From Mycobacterium sp. 852002-51163_SCH5372311 (GTDB lineage Bacteria > Actinomycetota > Actinomycetes > Mycobacteriales > Mycobacteriaceae): DNA of 64,000 nt. Numbering within the stretch: position 1 is the stretch's first letter; each line of letters begins with the position of its first letter. Below, one piece after another: positions 29,971 through 38,985 of this stretch. The DNA lies in NCBI RefSeq assembly GCF_001667115.1, contig NZ_LZIJ01000183.1, positions 34,612 through 98,611 of the forward strand, given 5' to 3'. The notes beneath the pieces are model-generated. The model was not told the DNA's origin. It did no database searches and saw only the letters and a program-made list of their open reading frames with translations. Position numbers and translations under genes: made by a program.

Positions 29971-31164
29971 ATGACAACCGCAACACGCCCCGCGGTCGTT
30001 TCGGACGGTGATCATCTCGCGGCGGCAGCGCGGGCGCTGGCACCCGAAATCACACAGTGCGCCGACGAGGCCGAGGCGCTCGGGACACTGCCGCCCCATC
30101 TGGTCGAGGGGCTGCGCGAGGCCGGCGTCTTCCGCGCCCTGCAGCCACGCTCCCTGGGCGGGTTGGAGTTGGCCCCAGTCGAATTCATTCAGGTAGTCGA
30201 GGAACTGGCGCGAGCCGACGGTTCGACTGGCTGGATCGCGGCGATCGGTGCCGGCGCACCGGCGTTCACGGCCTGGCTCGAAACTGCCGTCGCCACAGAG
30301 CTATTCGGCTCGAACGCCGACTTTTTGGCGGCCACGGTGTTCGCTCCGACCGGGCGGGCCGTCTCGGATGGCAGCGGACGGTTCGCCGTCGACGGTCGTT
30401 GGCCGTTCGCGAGCGGTTGCCGCCATGCCGAATGGATGCTGACCGGGATATTCGTGTTCGACGGCAAAACGCCGCGAATGATCCCCGGACAGGGTCCCGA
30501 CTGGCGCCTCGCGTTCTTTCCGCGCGCCAACGCCGAAATCGTCGACAACTGGGATGTCCTGGGGCTGCGCGCCACCGGCAGCAACGACATCGTCGCCCGA
30601 GGTCTCCACGTCGCCGAAGAGCACACCATCAGCCCGTTCTTCCAGCCGGCACGTCACGACGGGCCACTGTGGAGACTGGCGTTCTTCACCCTCGTCGGAA
30701 TTGCCCTGGTCGGTGTCCCGCTCGGGATCGCCAGACGCGCACTCGACGAATTCACCGATCTCGCGGCGACCAAGACCCGCGCCGGCACCTTCCAGCAGCT
30801 TGCCGAGGATCCGGCCGCACAGGTCGAGTTCGCCTGTGCTGAAGCCAGTTTGAGGTCAGCGCGCGCTTTCGTTCTCGATGAGGCCGGTTCCTTGTGGGCC
30901 ACCGCATGTGCCGGCGACCCGCCATCGCTGGAGCAGCGCGCCGGCTTCCAACTCGCCGCCCAGGAGGCGATGCGGGCGGCACGTCAAGCAGTCGATACGA
31001 CGTTCTCGTTGACCGGTGCGCGCGCGGTGCACGCGAGCCACCCCCTGCAACGGTGCTTCCGGGATTTGCACACCGCCGGCCAGCATGTGTATTTCAGCCC
31101 GTCCGCCCTCAAGCGCTACGCCGGCACCCGCTTCGGCATTGCGCAACCGACCCACATGATGTGA
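29971..31164 (+). CDS. Acyl-CoA-dehydrogenase-fold flavin monooxygenase/hydroxylase (HsaA-like)
   Basis: This 397-residue protein has the acyl-CoA dehydrogenase fold used by two-component flavin-dependent hydroxylases: GLREAGVFRALQPRSLGG near the N-terminus, LARADGSTGWIAAIGAG, GRWPFASGCRHAEWML in the beta domain, WDVLGLRATGSNDIV, and C-terminal helices with a late His (CFRDLHTAGQHVYFS). HsaA and related enzymes hydroxylate aromatic rings using reduced flavin from a partner, which is not encoded nearby. ATG 29971 follows GGGAG at 29961-29965. It is divergent from a tetR gene and probably inducible by its substrate. Confidence 0.82.
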   Translation: MTTATRPAVVSDGDHLAAAARALAPEITQCADEAEALGTLPPHLVEGLREAGVFRALQPRSLGGLELAPVEFIQVVEELARADGSTGWIAAIGAGAPAFTAWLETAVATELFGSNADFLAATVFAPTGRAVSDGSGRFAVDGRWPFASGCRHAEWMLTGIFVFDGKTPRMIPGQGPDWRLAFFPRANAEIVDNWDVLGLRATGSNDIVARGLHVAEEHTISPFFQPARHDGPLWRLAFFTLVGIALVGVPLGIARRALDEFTDLAATKTRAGTFQQLAEDPAAQVEFACAEASLRSARAFVLDEAGSLWATACAGDPPSLEQRAGFQLAAQEAMRAARQAVDTTFSLTGARAVHASHPLQRCFRDLHTAGQHVYFSPSALKRYAGTRFGIAQPTHMM

Positions 31165-31219
31165 AGCAGCGCAGTTAAGACCCACCCGGGCACGCTTCGC
31201 GAGCCACTAAGCTGGCTGC

Positions 31220-32830
31220 GTGGCCGAATCCGCTGATGTCTCCGACGAGGTCGCCGTGCCTACATCGCCTTCACCGCCGGCTCGACCGGTGCTCGTGGTC
31301 GACTTCGGCGCGCAATACGCGCAGTTGATCGCCCGCCGGGTTCGAGAAGCACGGGTTTTCTCGGAGGTGATCCCGCACACCACGCCGATCGACGAAATCA
31401 AGGCCCGTGATCCGCTGGCCGTCGTGCTGTCCGGCGGACCCGCCAGCGTCTATGCCGAGGGTGCTCCGCAACTGGATCCTGCGCTGTTCGACCTCGGCCT
31501 GCCAGTGTTCGGCATCTGCTACGGGTTTCAGGCCATGGCGCAGGCGCTCGGTGGAACCGTCGCCCACACCGGCACCAGCGAGTACGGCAGGACAGAATTG
31601 AAAGTCCTTGGCGGCGAGCTACATTCGGACCTACCGCAGGTCCAGCCGGTCTGGATGAGCCACGGCGACGCGGTCACCGCCGCGCCCGACGGATTTCACG
31701 TGGTGGCCAGCAGCGCGGGCGCCCCGGTGGCGGCCTTCGAGGCCCGCGATCGGCGGCTGGCGGGGGTGCAGTATCACCCCGAAGTGATGCACACCCCGCA
31801 CGGCCAACAGGTGCTCAGCCGGTTTCTGCACGACTTCGCCGGGCTGGGCACCGACTGGACACCGGCCAACATCGCCAGCGCGTTGGTCGACCAGGTGCGT
31901 CTGCAGATCGGCGACGGCCACGCAATCTGCGGGCTGTCCGGCGGCGTGGATTCCGCGGTGGCCGCAGCGCTGGTGCAACGCGCCATCGGTGATCGTCTGA
32001 CCTGTGTCTTCGTCGACCACGGGCTGTTGCGCGCCGGTGAGCGGGCTCAGGTGGAGCGCGATTTCGTCGCGGCTACGGGCGCCAATCTGGTCACCGTCGA
32101 TGCGGCGCAGACTTTCCTGGAGGCGTTGTCGGGTGTGACTAACCCCGAGGGCAAGCGGAAGATCATCGGCCGGCAGTTCATCCGCGCCTTCGAGGGTGCG
32201 GTGCGGGATGTGTTGGGGGGGCACGGCCCCGGAAAAGACATTGAGTTTCTGGTGCAAGGCACACTGTATCCGGATGTGGTGGAGTCCGGCGGCGGCAGCG
32301 GCACCGCGAACATCAAGAGCCACCACAACGTCGGCGGTCTGCCCGGCGACCTGAAGTTCAAACTCGTCGAGCCGCTACGGCTGCTGTTCAAAGACGAGGT
32401 GCGTGCGGTCGGCCGGGAGCTGGGCTTGCCGGAGGAAATCGTTGCGCGTCAGCCATTTCCAGGACCGGGGCTGGGCATTCGGATCGTCGGCGAGGTCACC
32501 GCCGGGCGGTTGGCTACGCTGCGGCACGCCGACTCGATCGTGCGTGAGGAGCTGACGGCGGAAGGTCTGGACCACCAGATTTGGCAGTGCCCGGTGGTGC
32601 TGCTGGCCGACGTCCGCTCGGTCGGGGTGCAGGGCGACAACCGCACCTACGGGCACCCGATCGTGCTGCGGCCGGTGTCCAGCGAGGACGCCATGACCGC
32701 CGACTGGACCAGGGTGCCGTACGAAGTGCTGGAGCGCATTTCGACCCGGATCACCAACGAGGTGGCCGAGGTCAACCGCGTCGTACTGGACATCACCAGC
32801 AAACCGCCCGGCACCATCGAGTGGGAGTAG
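31220..32830 (+). CDS. guaA: GuaA, glutamine-hydrolysing GMP synthase
   Basis: This 536-residue enzyme converts XMP to GMP with ATP and glutamine. The N-terminal class I glutamine amidotransferase has nucleophile Cys in FGICYGFQAMAQALGG and His/Glu in GVQYHPEVMHTPHG. The ATP-pyrophosphatase domain has the P-loop GLSGGVDSAVAAAL, and the C-terminal dimerisation domain ends KPPGTIEWE. The start is a GTG (VAESADVSDE). It completes the guanine pathway begun by guaB2 13 kb away. No riboswitch is evident in the 55-bp leader space. Confidence 0.97.
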   Translation: MAESADVSDEVAVPTSPSPPARPVLVVDFGAQYAQLIARRVREARVFSEVIPHTTPIDEIKARDPLAVVLSGGPASVYAEGAPQLDPALFDLGLPVFGICYGFQAMAQALGGTVAHTGTSEYGRTELKVLGGELHSDLPQVQPVWMSHGDAVTAAPDGFHVVASSAGAPVAAFEARDRRLAGVQYHPEVMHTPHGQQVLSRFLHDFAGLGTDWTPANIASALVDQVRLQIGDGHAICGLSGGVDSAVAAALVQRAIGDRLTCVFVDHGLLRAGERAQVERDFVAATGANLVTVDAAQTFLEALSGVTNPEGKRKIIGRQFIRAFEGAVRDVLGGHGPGKDIEFLVQGTLYPDVVESGGGSGTANIKSHHNVGGLPGDLKFKLVEPLRLLFKDEVRAVGRELGLPEEIVARQPFPGPGLGIRIVGEVTAGRLATLRHADSIVREELTAEGLDHQIWQCPVVLLADVRSVGVQGDNRTYGHPIVLRPVSSEDAMTADWTRVPYEVLERISTRITNEVAEVNRVVLDITSKPPGTIEWE

Positions 32831-32862
32831 CGGGTAGGCCGGCTGGGCCTTGCGCGTTGGGT

Positions 32863-32993
32863 GTGAATCCTGGGCTTTGCGCGTGAATCCTGGGCTTTGC
32901 GCGTGAGCCTACGGCGTCGATTCGCGATTTCTAACCGCCCAGGATTCACTGTCAACGCCATAGATTCACAGCCAACGCCGTAGATACACACTG
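32863..32993. repeat. GTGAATC-type intergenic repeat cluster
   Basis: GTGAATCCTGGGCTTTGCGC occurs twice in tandem (32863-32882 and 32883-32902), with a degenerate third unit. CCCAGGATTCAC at 32938-32949 is the exact complement of its first 12 bases. Further complementary-strand units follow (about 32954-32993) with GCCAACGCCGTAGAT spacing. It could fold into alternative hairpins and follows the guaA stop, so it may end that transcript. Confidence 0.75.
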
Positions 32994-33113
32994 AACCGGC
33001 GCTGTGTGCCGGACCGCGGTTGCCCTGCGGTTTCACGCCTCCCGCAAGGCAGCGTTTTCAGCGTCTTGACGGTGGCTTGACGGGGTCCAAGGGCGGGTGT
33101 TTACTCGAATTAA

Positions 33114-33129
33114 TCGAACATACTTTCGA
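33114..33129. promoter_or_regulatory. LexA (SOS) box of imuA'-imuB
   Basis: TCGAACATACTTTCGA matches the mycobacterial SOS box TCGAAC-N4-GTTCGA with one mismatch. It lies 25 bp before the imuA' ATG and upstream of GGGAGG. LexA repression with DNA-damage induction is known for the homologous M. tuberculosis genes. Confidence 0.87.
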
Positions 33130-33153
33130 ACAATCACTCTCGGGAGGCTTGGC

Positions 33154-33792
33154 ATGACTGCGGCTTTGGCCTCCGAACTGCCTCAGGAAAACCGTGCTGA
33201 GCAGCTGAAACTGCTGCGCCGGAAGATGGCGGCGGTTTCCGAGAAGATGTCCGGCAGCCATGTCCACCCAGATGACCTGCTGCCGGAGCCGACCGGGCAG
33301 GCGCTGGTCCCCCGCGGAACGGTGGCGATGCTGTCGGGGGCCCGGTCGCTGGTGCTGAGCATGGTCGCGTCGGTGACGGCGGCCGGAGGTAACGCGGCGA
33401 TCGTCGGGCAGCCGGATATCGGACTGCTGGCCGCTGCGGAGATGGGAGCGGATCTGAGCCGGCTCGCAGTGATACCGGATCCCGGGACCGACCCGGTGGA
33501 GGTGGCCGCGGTGCTCATCGATGGCATGGACCTGGTGGTGCTCGGTCTGGGTGGGCGCCGGGTGCCGTGGTCGCGGACGCGGGTGGTGGCGGCCCGGGCC
33601 CGTCACAAAGGCTGCACCCTGCTGGTCACCGACGGCGACTGGCAAGGAGCCCTGGCCCGGCTGGAGGCCCGGGTTTGCGGCTACGAGATCACGGCCGACA
33701 GCAGCCCCGGGTTCGGACGAATCAGGGGGGTGCGGCTGCAGATTCGCGGGTGTGCGGGGGGACGGGTGATCGGCCGGATCCGAACCGGGTGA
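33154..33792 (+). CDS. imuA': ImuA', RecA-like mutasome accessory protein (Rv3395c homologue)
   Basis: This 212-residue protein distantly resembles RecA/SulA, with hydrophobic core strands VAMLSGARSLVLSMVAS and LVVLGLGGRRVPWSRTRVVA but no intact Walker A, as expected for ImuA'. It works with ImuB and DnaE2 in error-prone translesion synthesis after DNA damage. ATG 33154 with GGGAGG at 33142-33147 is preferred; an in-frame GTG at 33097 would precede the SOS box and is unlikely. Its TGA overlaps the imuB GTG (GTGA), so the pair is translationally coupled. The upstream LexA box places both genes in the SOS regulon. Confidence 0.92.
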   Translation: MTAALASELPQENRAEQLKLLRRKMAAVSEKMSGSHVHPDDLLPEPTGQALVPRGTVAMLSGARSLVLSMVASVTAAGGNAAIVGQPDIGLLAAAEMGADLSRLAVIPDPGTDPVEVAAVLIDGMDLVVLGLGGRRVPWSRTRVVAARARHKGCTLLVTDGDWQGALARLEARVCGYEITADSSPGFGRIRGVRLQIRGCAGGRVIGRIRTG

Positions 33793-35363
33793 ATCTCGTG
33801 GCTTCCCGGGTTTTGGCGATCTGGTGCATGGACTGGCCCGCGGTCGCGGCGGGGGCAGCAGCGGGCCGGCCCGCGACGGCTCCGGTCGCGGTCACTCTGG
33901 CCAACCGGGTGATCGCGTGCTCGTCTGCCGCTCGTGCGGCGGGAGTGCGGCGAGGCCTGCGTCGCCGGGAGGCGGCGGCCCGCTGCCCGCAACTGCACGT
34001 TGCGACCGCCGACGCCGACCGCGACGCCCGCTTCTTCGAAGGTGTGATCGCGGCGGTGGACGACCTGGTGCCGCGCGCCGAGGTGCTGCGGCCCGGGCTC
34101 TTGGTGCTGCCGGTGCGCGGGGCGGCCCGCTATTTCGGGTCCGAGCAACAGGCGGCCGAGCGGTTGATCGATGCCGTCGCCGTGGCCGGCGCCGAGTGTC
34201 AGGTGGGGATCGCAGACCAGCTGTCCACCGCGGTCCTGGCTGCGCGTGCGGGCCGTGTCGTAGAGCCGGGAGGCGACGCGAGGTTTCTGTCGGTGCTGTC
34301 GATCCGGCAGCTTGCCACCGAGCCGAGCCTGTCCGGTCCGGGCCGGGAAGAGCTGACGGATCTGTTGTGGCGGTTGGGGATTCGCACCATTGGTCAGTTC
34401 GCCGCGCTGTCCCGCACCGACGTGGCTTCCAGATTCGGTGCCGACGGGGTGGCGGCCCACCGGTTCGCTCGCGGGCAATCCGAACGTGGGCCGTCCGGTC
34501 GCGAGCCACCGCAAGAGCTCGAAGCCGTGCTGGACTGCGATCCGCCGATCGACCGGGTTGATGCCGCGGCTTTCGCGGGCCGCTCGCTGGCCGGCAGTTT
34601 GCATCAAATGCTGATGGCCGCCGGAGTGGGATGTACCCGGCTGGCCATACATGCCGTCACCGCCAACGGCGAAGAGCTGGAACGGGTGTGGCGGTGTGCC
34701 GAGCCGTTGACCGAGGATGCCACCGCTGACCGGGTGCGCTGGCAACTGGACGGGTGGCTGAGCAACAGAAAGGCTCTGGACCGGCCGACGTCGCCGGTGA
34801 CGTTGCTAAGGCTGCAGGCGATAGAGGTGGTGTCCGCCGAGGCGCTGCAGTTGCCGCTCTGGGGCGGTCTGGGGGAGGAGGACAGGCTGCGGGCCCGTCG
34901 CGCGCTGGTTCGGGTGCAGGGCCTACTCGGCCCGGAGGCGGTGCAGGTGCCGGTGTTGTCCGGCGGCCGCGGACCGGCCGAACGCATCACCCTTACTCCG
35001 CTGGGCGACGAGCCGGTGCCGCAGTCCGACCCGAATCAGCCCTGGCCCGGCCAGCTGCCGGGACCGTCGCCGGCGGTGCTGCTCGACGATCCGGTGGAAT
35101 TGCTTGACGCTCAAGGCAATCCGATACGGGTGACCAACCGGGGAATGTTCTCCGCCGACCCTGCACGATTGACCTTCCGTGATCAAGACGATCGGCTGCG
35201 GTGGTGGTCCGGACCGTGGCCGGTCGACGAGCGGTGGTGGGATCCGGAGCGAGCGGGGGCCGCCGGCCGCACCGCCCGTGCCCAGGTGCTGCTGGAAACC
35301 GAGCGCGCGCTGCTGCTGTGCTATCGCCAAAGGAGGTGGTATCTCGAAGGGATCTACGAATAG
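33789..35363 (+). CDS. imuB: ImuB, catalytically inactive Y-family polymerase homologue
   Basis: This 524-residue protein resembles Y-family polymerases (GVRRGLRRREAAARCPQLHV, VGIADQLSTAVLAARAG, WRLGIRTIGQFAALSRTDVA). At the first catalytic position, where active enzymes have DxD, it reads AIWCMDWPAVAA, and the Ser-Asp-Glu motif is replaced by PVRGAARYFG. It is therefore expected to act as a clamp-binding hub that recruits DnaE2, not as a polymerase. A QLPLWGG segment near residue 355 looks like a beta-clamp-binding motif. It starts at a GTG overlapping the imuA' stop. The C-terminal 100 residues are the partner-binding region in M. tuberculosis. Confidence 0.93.
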   Translation: MNLVASRVLAIWCMDWPAVAAGAAAGRPATAPVAVTLANRVIACSSAARAAGVRRGLRRREAAARCPQLHVATADADRDARFFEGVIAAVDDLVPRAEVLRPGLLVLPVRGAARYFGSEQQAAERLIDAVAVAGAECQVGIADQLSTAVLAARAGRVVEPGGDARFLSVLSIRQLATEPSLSGPGREELTDLLWRLGIRTIGQFAALSRTDVASRFGADGVAAHRFARGQSERGPSGREPPQELEAVLDCDPPIDRVDAAAFAGRSLAGSLHQMLMAAGVGCTRLAIHAVTANGEELERVWRCAEPLTEDATADRVRWQLDGWLSNRKALDRPTSPVTLLRLQAIEVVSAEALQLPLWGGLGEEDRLRARRALVRVQGLLGPEAVQVPVLSGGRGPAERITLTPLGDEPVPQSDPNQPWPGQLPGPSPAVLLDDPVELLDAQGNPIRVTNRGMFSADPARLTFRDQDDRLRWWSGPWPVDERWWDPERAGAAGRTARAQVLLETERALLLCYRQRRWYLEGIYE

Positions 35364-35365
35364 GG

Positions 35366-36531
35366 TTATGCCCCAAGGTATTCGACGCGGCGCAATGCAT
35401 CAGGCGTCAGGTCCTTCAGCGAGGGATACCCGTCGACGGCCATGATCAGGTCCGCTTCGGCAAGCAAGGAGCGCAGTACGTGCACGATGCCGTCGACACC
35501 CCCGAGCGCCAGGCCGTAGGCGTACGGGCGGCCGATGCCCACCGCGGTCGCCCCCATCGCGAGGGCTTTGATGATGTCGGCGCCGCTGCGGATGCCCGAG
35601 TCGAACAGCACCGGCAGCCCGTCGGCGGCCTCGAGCACCCCCGGCAGGCAGTCCAGCGCGGGCAGCCCGCCGTTGGCTTGCCGACCGCCGTGGTTGGAGC
35701 AGTAAATGCCGTCGACACCAAGGTCTTTGGCGCGCCGCGCATCGTCGGGATGGCAGATGCCCTTGACCATCAGCGGCAAGCTGGTCTGCGACCGTAACCA
35801 CTCCAGGTCGTCCCACCTGAATGGGCCGCCGAAGATCGGCAATTTGCGCACGGCCGCCTCGGTGGCGTCTTCGCCGGGATCCAGGCCGGCGCGAAAAACC
35901 GGGTCGCTGGTGTAGGTGGCCAGGCAGCCGCTGGGCACCTGCGGGTAGTTCCCGGCGCTCAGGTCACGTGGACGCCAGCCGGTGACCCAGGTGTCGAGGG
36001 TGACCGCGATGCCCTTGAACCCGCATGCTTCAGCGCGGTGCACCAGGCTGGCGGCCATCTCCCGGTCGGGGGCGTGTACAGCTGGAAAAACCCCGGGGTG
36101 TCACCGAGCGCGGGGGCGACGTCTTCCATCGGATCGGAGGTCAGCGTCCCGACGAAGAACGGCACGCCCGTGCGGGCGGACGCGCGGGCAGCAGCCAGGT
36201 CGCCGTGGCCGTCTTGGGCGCACACTCCGATGACCCCGATCGGGGCCATGAATATCGGTGCCGGCAATGTCAACCCGAAGAGCTCGACCGACATGTCGCG
36301 TTCGGTGGGAGCAATACCCATGCGCGGGAACACACCCCAGCGCTTGAATGCCTCGACATTTGCCCGCTGGGTCAGTTCGTCTCCGGCGCCGCCGGCGACA
36401 TACCCCAGCACTTTCGGCGGCATCGCCGCGGCTGCCTTGGCTTCTAACTCGGCGAAGGCGATCGGGTACGGCGGCTGCCTGCCGGCCTGTCCTTGTTCAT
36501 AGAGTTCGTTTTGATACTCGGCGAACGCCAT
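35366..36531 (-). pseudogene. L-lactate 2-monooxygenase-type FMN enzyme, broken by a 1-nt frameshift
   Basis: Two overlapping frames together encode one protein of about 388 residues resembling M. smegmatis lactate 2-monooxygenase. The first (36531 to about 36070) covers the N-terminus to GFFQLYTPP. The second (from 36058) resumes with MAASLVHRAEACGFKG, VTLDTWVTGWRPRDL, YCSNHGGRQANGG and LFDSGIRSGADIIKALAMGA, so the active-site His and the FMN-binding Gly/Arg residues are all encoded. One base is missing within a run of five G on the plus strand at 36068-36072, where homologues read YTPTDRE. This is either a real recent inactivation or a homopolymer sequencing error. It converges on imuB. Confidence 0.85.
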
Positions 36532-36699
36532 GGCACGCAGATACCCGGCGATTGGTCCCCTAAACGCCGCCCGCGGACGAACAGGTATCCGAACTAAACC
36601 TGCTGCCCCACTACATGAGACTGTGTCACCGCTTATCAGCCCGGGGGAATCGCACTGCCGCCAACCAGCTTTGGTCGCGAAAGTCGGGTCAGGAACTGG

Positions 36700-37440
36700 T
36701 CATTCCCCGAACCCCGGCTGTGGAGCTCCGGCCGGCTGTGGTTCGCTGCGACCTCCCAGGCGGCCTGCCGCGAAGGCCGCCCCTTGGTCGATCACGGCGG
36801 CGTCGTCTGCATATGTGGTGTGTGCTGCGAAATTCATCCCGTCCGAGCACACCGGATCCTCGACGGCGCATACCTTGATGGTCTTTGCCTGATACAGCGG
36901 GCCGATCACCACCTGCGGCTCGCCGAGGAAGTTCATGGCCCGGGCGTTCGGCGTCCCGAAGAGTACGACTGCAGCGACATGATCCGCCACTCCCGGGTCC
37001 ATTGGTTTGGGCACGGTCGCAGGATCGACACCGTCCGGCACCGCGTTCGAGGTGACGAAGCCCATGACGGCAGCCCCCTGGGAGAAGCCGCTGAGCACCA
37101 TCTTGGTTTGTGGACAGCTGTTCGCCATGGAAACGATGTGGGCACCCGCGTCGCGAATACCGTCGAGCCCGGTCTCCCACTGCTCACTGGCGGGATAGTT
37201 GACCGCGTAGACGTCCATTGACTTTCCGCTGATGCGTGGGCGCAGGTTGTCGACGAAGGCCTGTCCGGTCTTGCCGATACCGGGAGGATCACCCGTACCG
37301 CGGGCGAACACCACCTCCACGTCGGGACATGACTGGGCTGACGCAGCTGGGACAGCGGGAGCCCACAGGGCAGCCGCGCCGACGCCTGAGATGGTGAGGA
37401 CTGCTGAACCAAGGAAGCGAAGGATGTCACGTGCGTTCAT
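36700..37440 (-). CDS. Secreted cutinase-like serine esterase (Culp family), copy A
   Basis: This 246-residue protein has a signal peptide (hydrophobic LGSAVLTISGVGAAALWAPA, likely cleavage after ASA at about 35) and a mature cutinase fold. The catalytic triad is Ser120 (GFSQGAAV), Asp195 between the paired Cys residues (CAVEDPVC) and His207 (AAHTTYADD); Cys38 and Cys109 would form the other disulfide. Culp enzymes hydrolyse lipid esters at the cell surface. A 246-residue paralogue, also on the minus strand, lies 1.5 kb away at 38986, with a ketoacyl-synthase-like gene between them. Both share the N-terminal MNARDIL and the C-terminal PQPGFGE. Confidence 0.92.
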   Translation of the reverse strand: MNARDILRFLGSAVLTISGVGAAALWAPAVPAASAQSCPDVEVVFARGTGDPPGIGKTGQAFVDNLRPRISGKSMDVYAVNYPASEQWETGLDGIRDAGAHIVSMANSCPQTKMVLSGFSQGAAVMGFVTSNAVPDGVDPATVPKPMDPGVADHVAAVVLFGTPNARAMNFLGEPQVVIGPLYQAKTIKVCAVEDPVCSDGMNFAAHTTYADDAAVIDQGAAFAAGRLGGRSEPQPAGAPQPGFGE

Positions 37441-37699
37441 GCCGCAATATTTCCCCGCAGGACGATTTGCCTAAACGGGCAATTTCGCCAGGCGTCCCAC
37501 CCGCTGTCCACCATCGCAGGGCGCTTAAGTGCTGGTCGCGGCGACCACAGGCCATAGCCGTCGGCCCGGCTGCGCCGGCCTCTTTGGCAACGGACTCAGC
37601 AACGTCGGACAGTTTACCCTGTCCAAGCGGAGACATTCCGCGTCGATGGGTACTGAAGTTGGTTGACAGCATGGCTTTTGGAGGAGACGAGGCAACGCT

Positions 37700-38953
37700 G
37701 TGGCTGAATTCTCGACCATAGATGGGTTCCCCGAGATCGTTGTGACCGGTGTCGCGATGACGACCGCGCTGGCCACGGATGCGGACGGTACCTGGAAGAA
37801 GCTGCTGGACGGACAGACCGGGATTCGCAAGCTCGATGGTCTGCATGCCGAGCTGTTGGACGCACCGTTACGCATCGGCGCGCAACTGCTCGAGGATTTT
37901 GATTGCGAATTGACGCGGGTGGAGCGGCGCCGACTGCTGTTCCTGCAGAAGATGGCCATAGTGCTGGGGCGGCGAGTGTGGGCGAGCGCCGGTTCGCCTG
38001 AGGCCGAACCCAATCGGTTGATGGTTTCGATCGGCACCGGGATGGGTTCGACGGAGCAAATGGTCGTCTGGTACGACGACATTCGCAAGCGCGGTATGAA
38101 GGGCGTCAACCCGTTGGGCGTGCTGATGGCGATGCCCAACTCGGGTAGCGCCTGGGTAGGCCTTGAACATCGGGCCAGGGCCGGAATCCTCACCCCGACG
38201 TCGGCCGATGCCTCCGGTGCCGAGGCAATCGCCCGAGCCTGGCAGCACATTGTGCTTGGCGAGGCCGACATCGCGATCTGCGGCGGCATCGAGACCAAGA
38301 TCGAGGCGGTGCCCGTCGCGGCGTTCGGCCAGATGGGCCTGCTGTCGACGACCGACAACGATCCTGCCGGCGCGTGCCGCCCGTTCGACAAGGACCGCAA
38401 CGGCTTTGTGTTCGGCGAAGCGGGCGCGCTGCTGGTGGTCGAGACGAAAGAGCATGCCGAAGCCCGTGGTGCCCCCATGATGGCAAGGTTGATGGGTGCG
38501 GCCATCACCTCCGACGGCTACGACGTAGTGGCGCCTGATCCCACCGGCGTGCGGGCTGCGCACGCGATCACCAAGGCGATCCAGCTGGCCGGACTGGCCC
38601 CCACCGACATCGACCACGTCAATGCGCACGCCGCCGGGACCGACCTCGGTGACCGGGCCGAAGCGAACGCCATCAACAAAGCGTTCGGTGCCCACAGGCC
38701 GGCGGTTTACGCGCCGAAGGCGGCCCTCGGTCATTCGATCGGCGCGGTCGGCGCGGTGGAGTCGATCCTCACGGTTCTGGCACTGCGGGACGGCGTCATC
38801 CCGCCGACACTGAACCTGCGTTATCTGGATCCGGAGATCGACCTGGATGTCGTGACAGGGGAGCCGCGGACCGGTAACTACACGTACGCGGTCAACAATT
38901 CGTTCGGCTTCGGCGGCCACAACGTCGCCCTGGTCTTTGGCCGGTGCGGGTAG
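37700..38953 (+). CDS. KasA/KasB-like beta-ketoacyl-ACP synthase with the catalytic Cys replaced by Asp
   Basis: This 417-residue protein closely follows mycobacterial KasA/KasB: NPLGVLMAMPNSGSAWVGL, CRPFDKDRNGFVFGEAGALL, His310 (DHVNAH), Lys340 and His345 (APKAALGHSIGAVGAVES), and C-terminal NNSFGFGGHNVAL. The nucleophile site reads TPTSADASGAEAI, where KasA has SACSSG, so residue 170 is Asp (GAT at 38207-38209), a two-base change from a Cys codon. Condensation needs the Cys thioester, so normal elongation is not expected; a malonyl decarboxylase, chain-length factor-like or other role is possible. The GTG start follows GAGGAG at 37681-37686. It is flanked by two cutinase paralogues. Confidence 0.87.
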   Translation: MAEFSTIDGFPEIVVTGVAMTTALATDADGTWKKLLDGQTGIRKLDGLHAELLDAPLRIGAQLLEDFDCELTRVERRRLLFLQKMAIVLGRRVWASAGSPEAEPNRLMVSIGTGMGSTEQMVVWYDDIRKRGMKGVNPLGVLMAMPNSGSAWVGLEHRARAGILTPTSADASGAEAIARAWQHIVLGEADIAICGGIETKIEAVPVAAFGQMGLLSTTDNDPAGACRPFDKDRNGFVFGEAGALLVVETKEHAEARGAPMMARLMGAAITSDGYDVVAPDPTGVRAAHAITKAIQLAGLAPTDIDHVNAHAAGTDLGDRAEANAINKAFGAHRPAVYAPKAALGHSIGAVGAVESILTVLALRDGVIPPTLNLRYLDPEIDLDVVTGEPRTGNYTYAVNNSFGFGGHNVALVFGRCG

Positions 38954-38985
38954 CACCTCGGTGGCTTACCGCTCCTGAGAGCTGG

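Larger units (their letters stand above)
32831..33153. other. 323-bp intergenic region: GTGAATC repeats then LexA-controlled promoter
   Basis: No gene is seen. The first 160 bp hold direct and inverted GTGAATC-type repeats (listed separately). The last 40 bp hold the LexA-type box and ribosome binding site of imuA'. The middle (about 33000-33100) has nothing I can identify. Confidence 0.7.

Noticed and set aside
32863..32902. Tandem 20-bp repeats resembling the start of a CRISPR array
   Set aside because: The units are directly adjacent with no spacers, an inverted partner exists nearby, and no cas genes are in the window.
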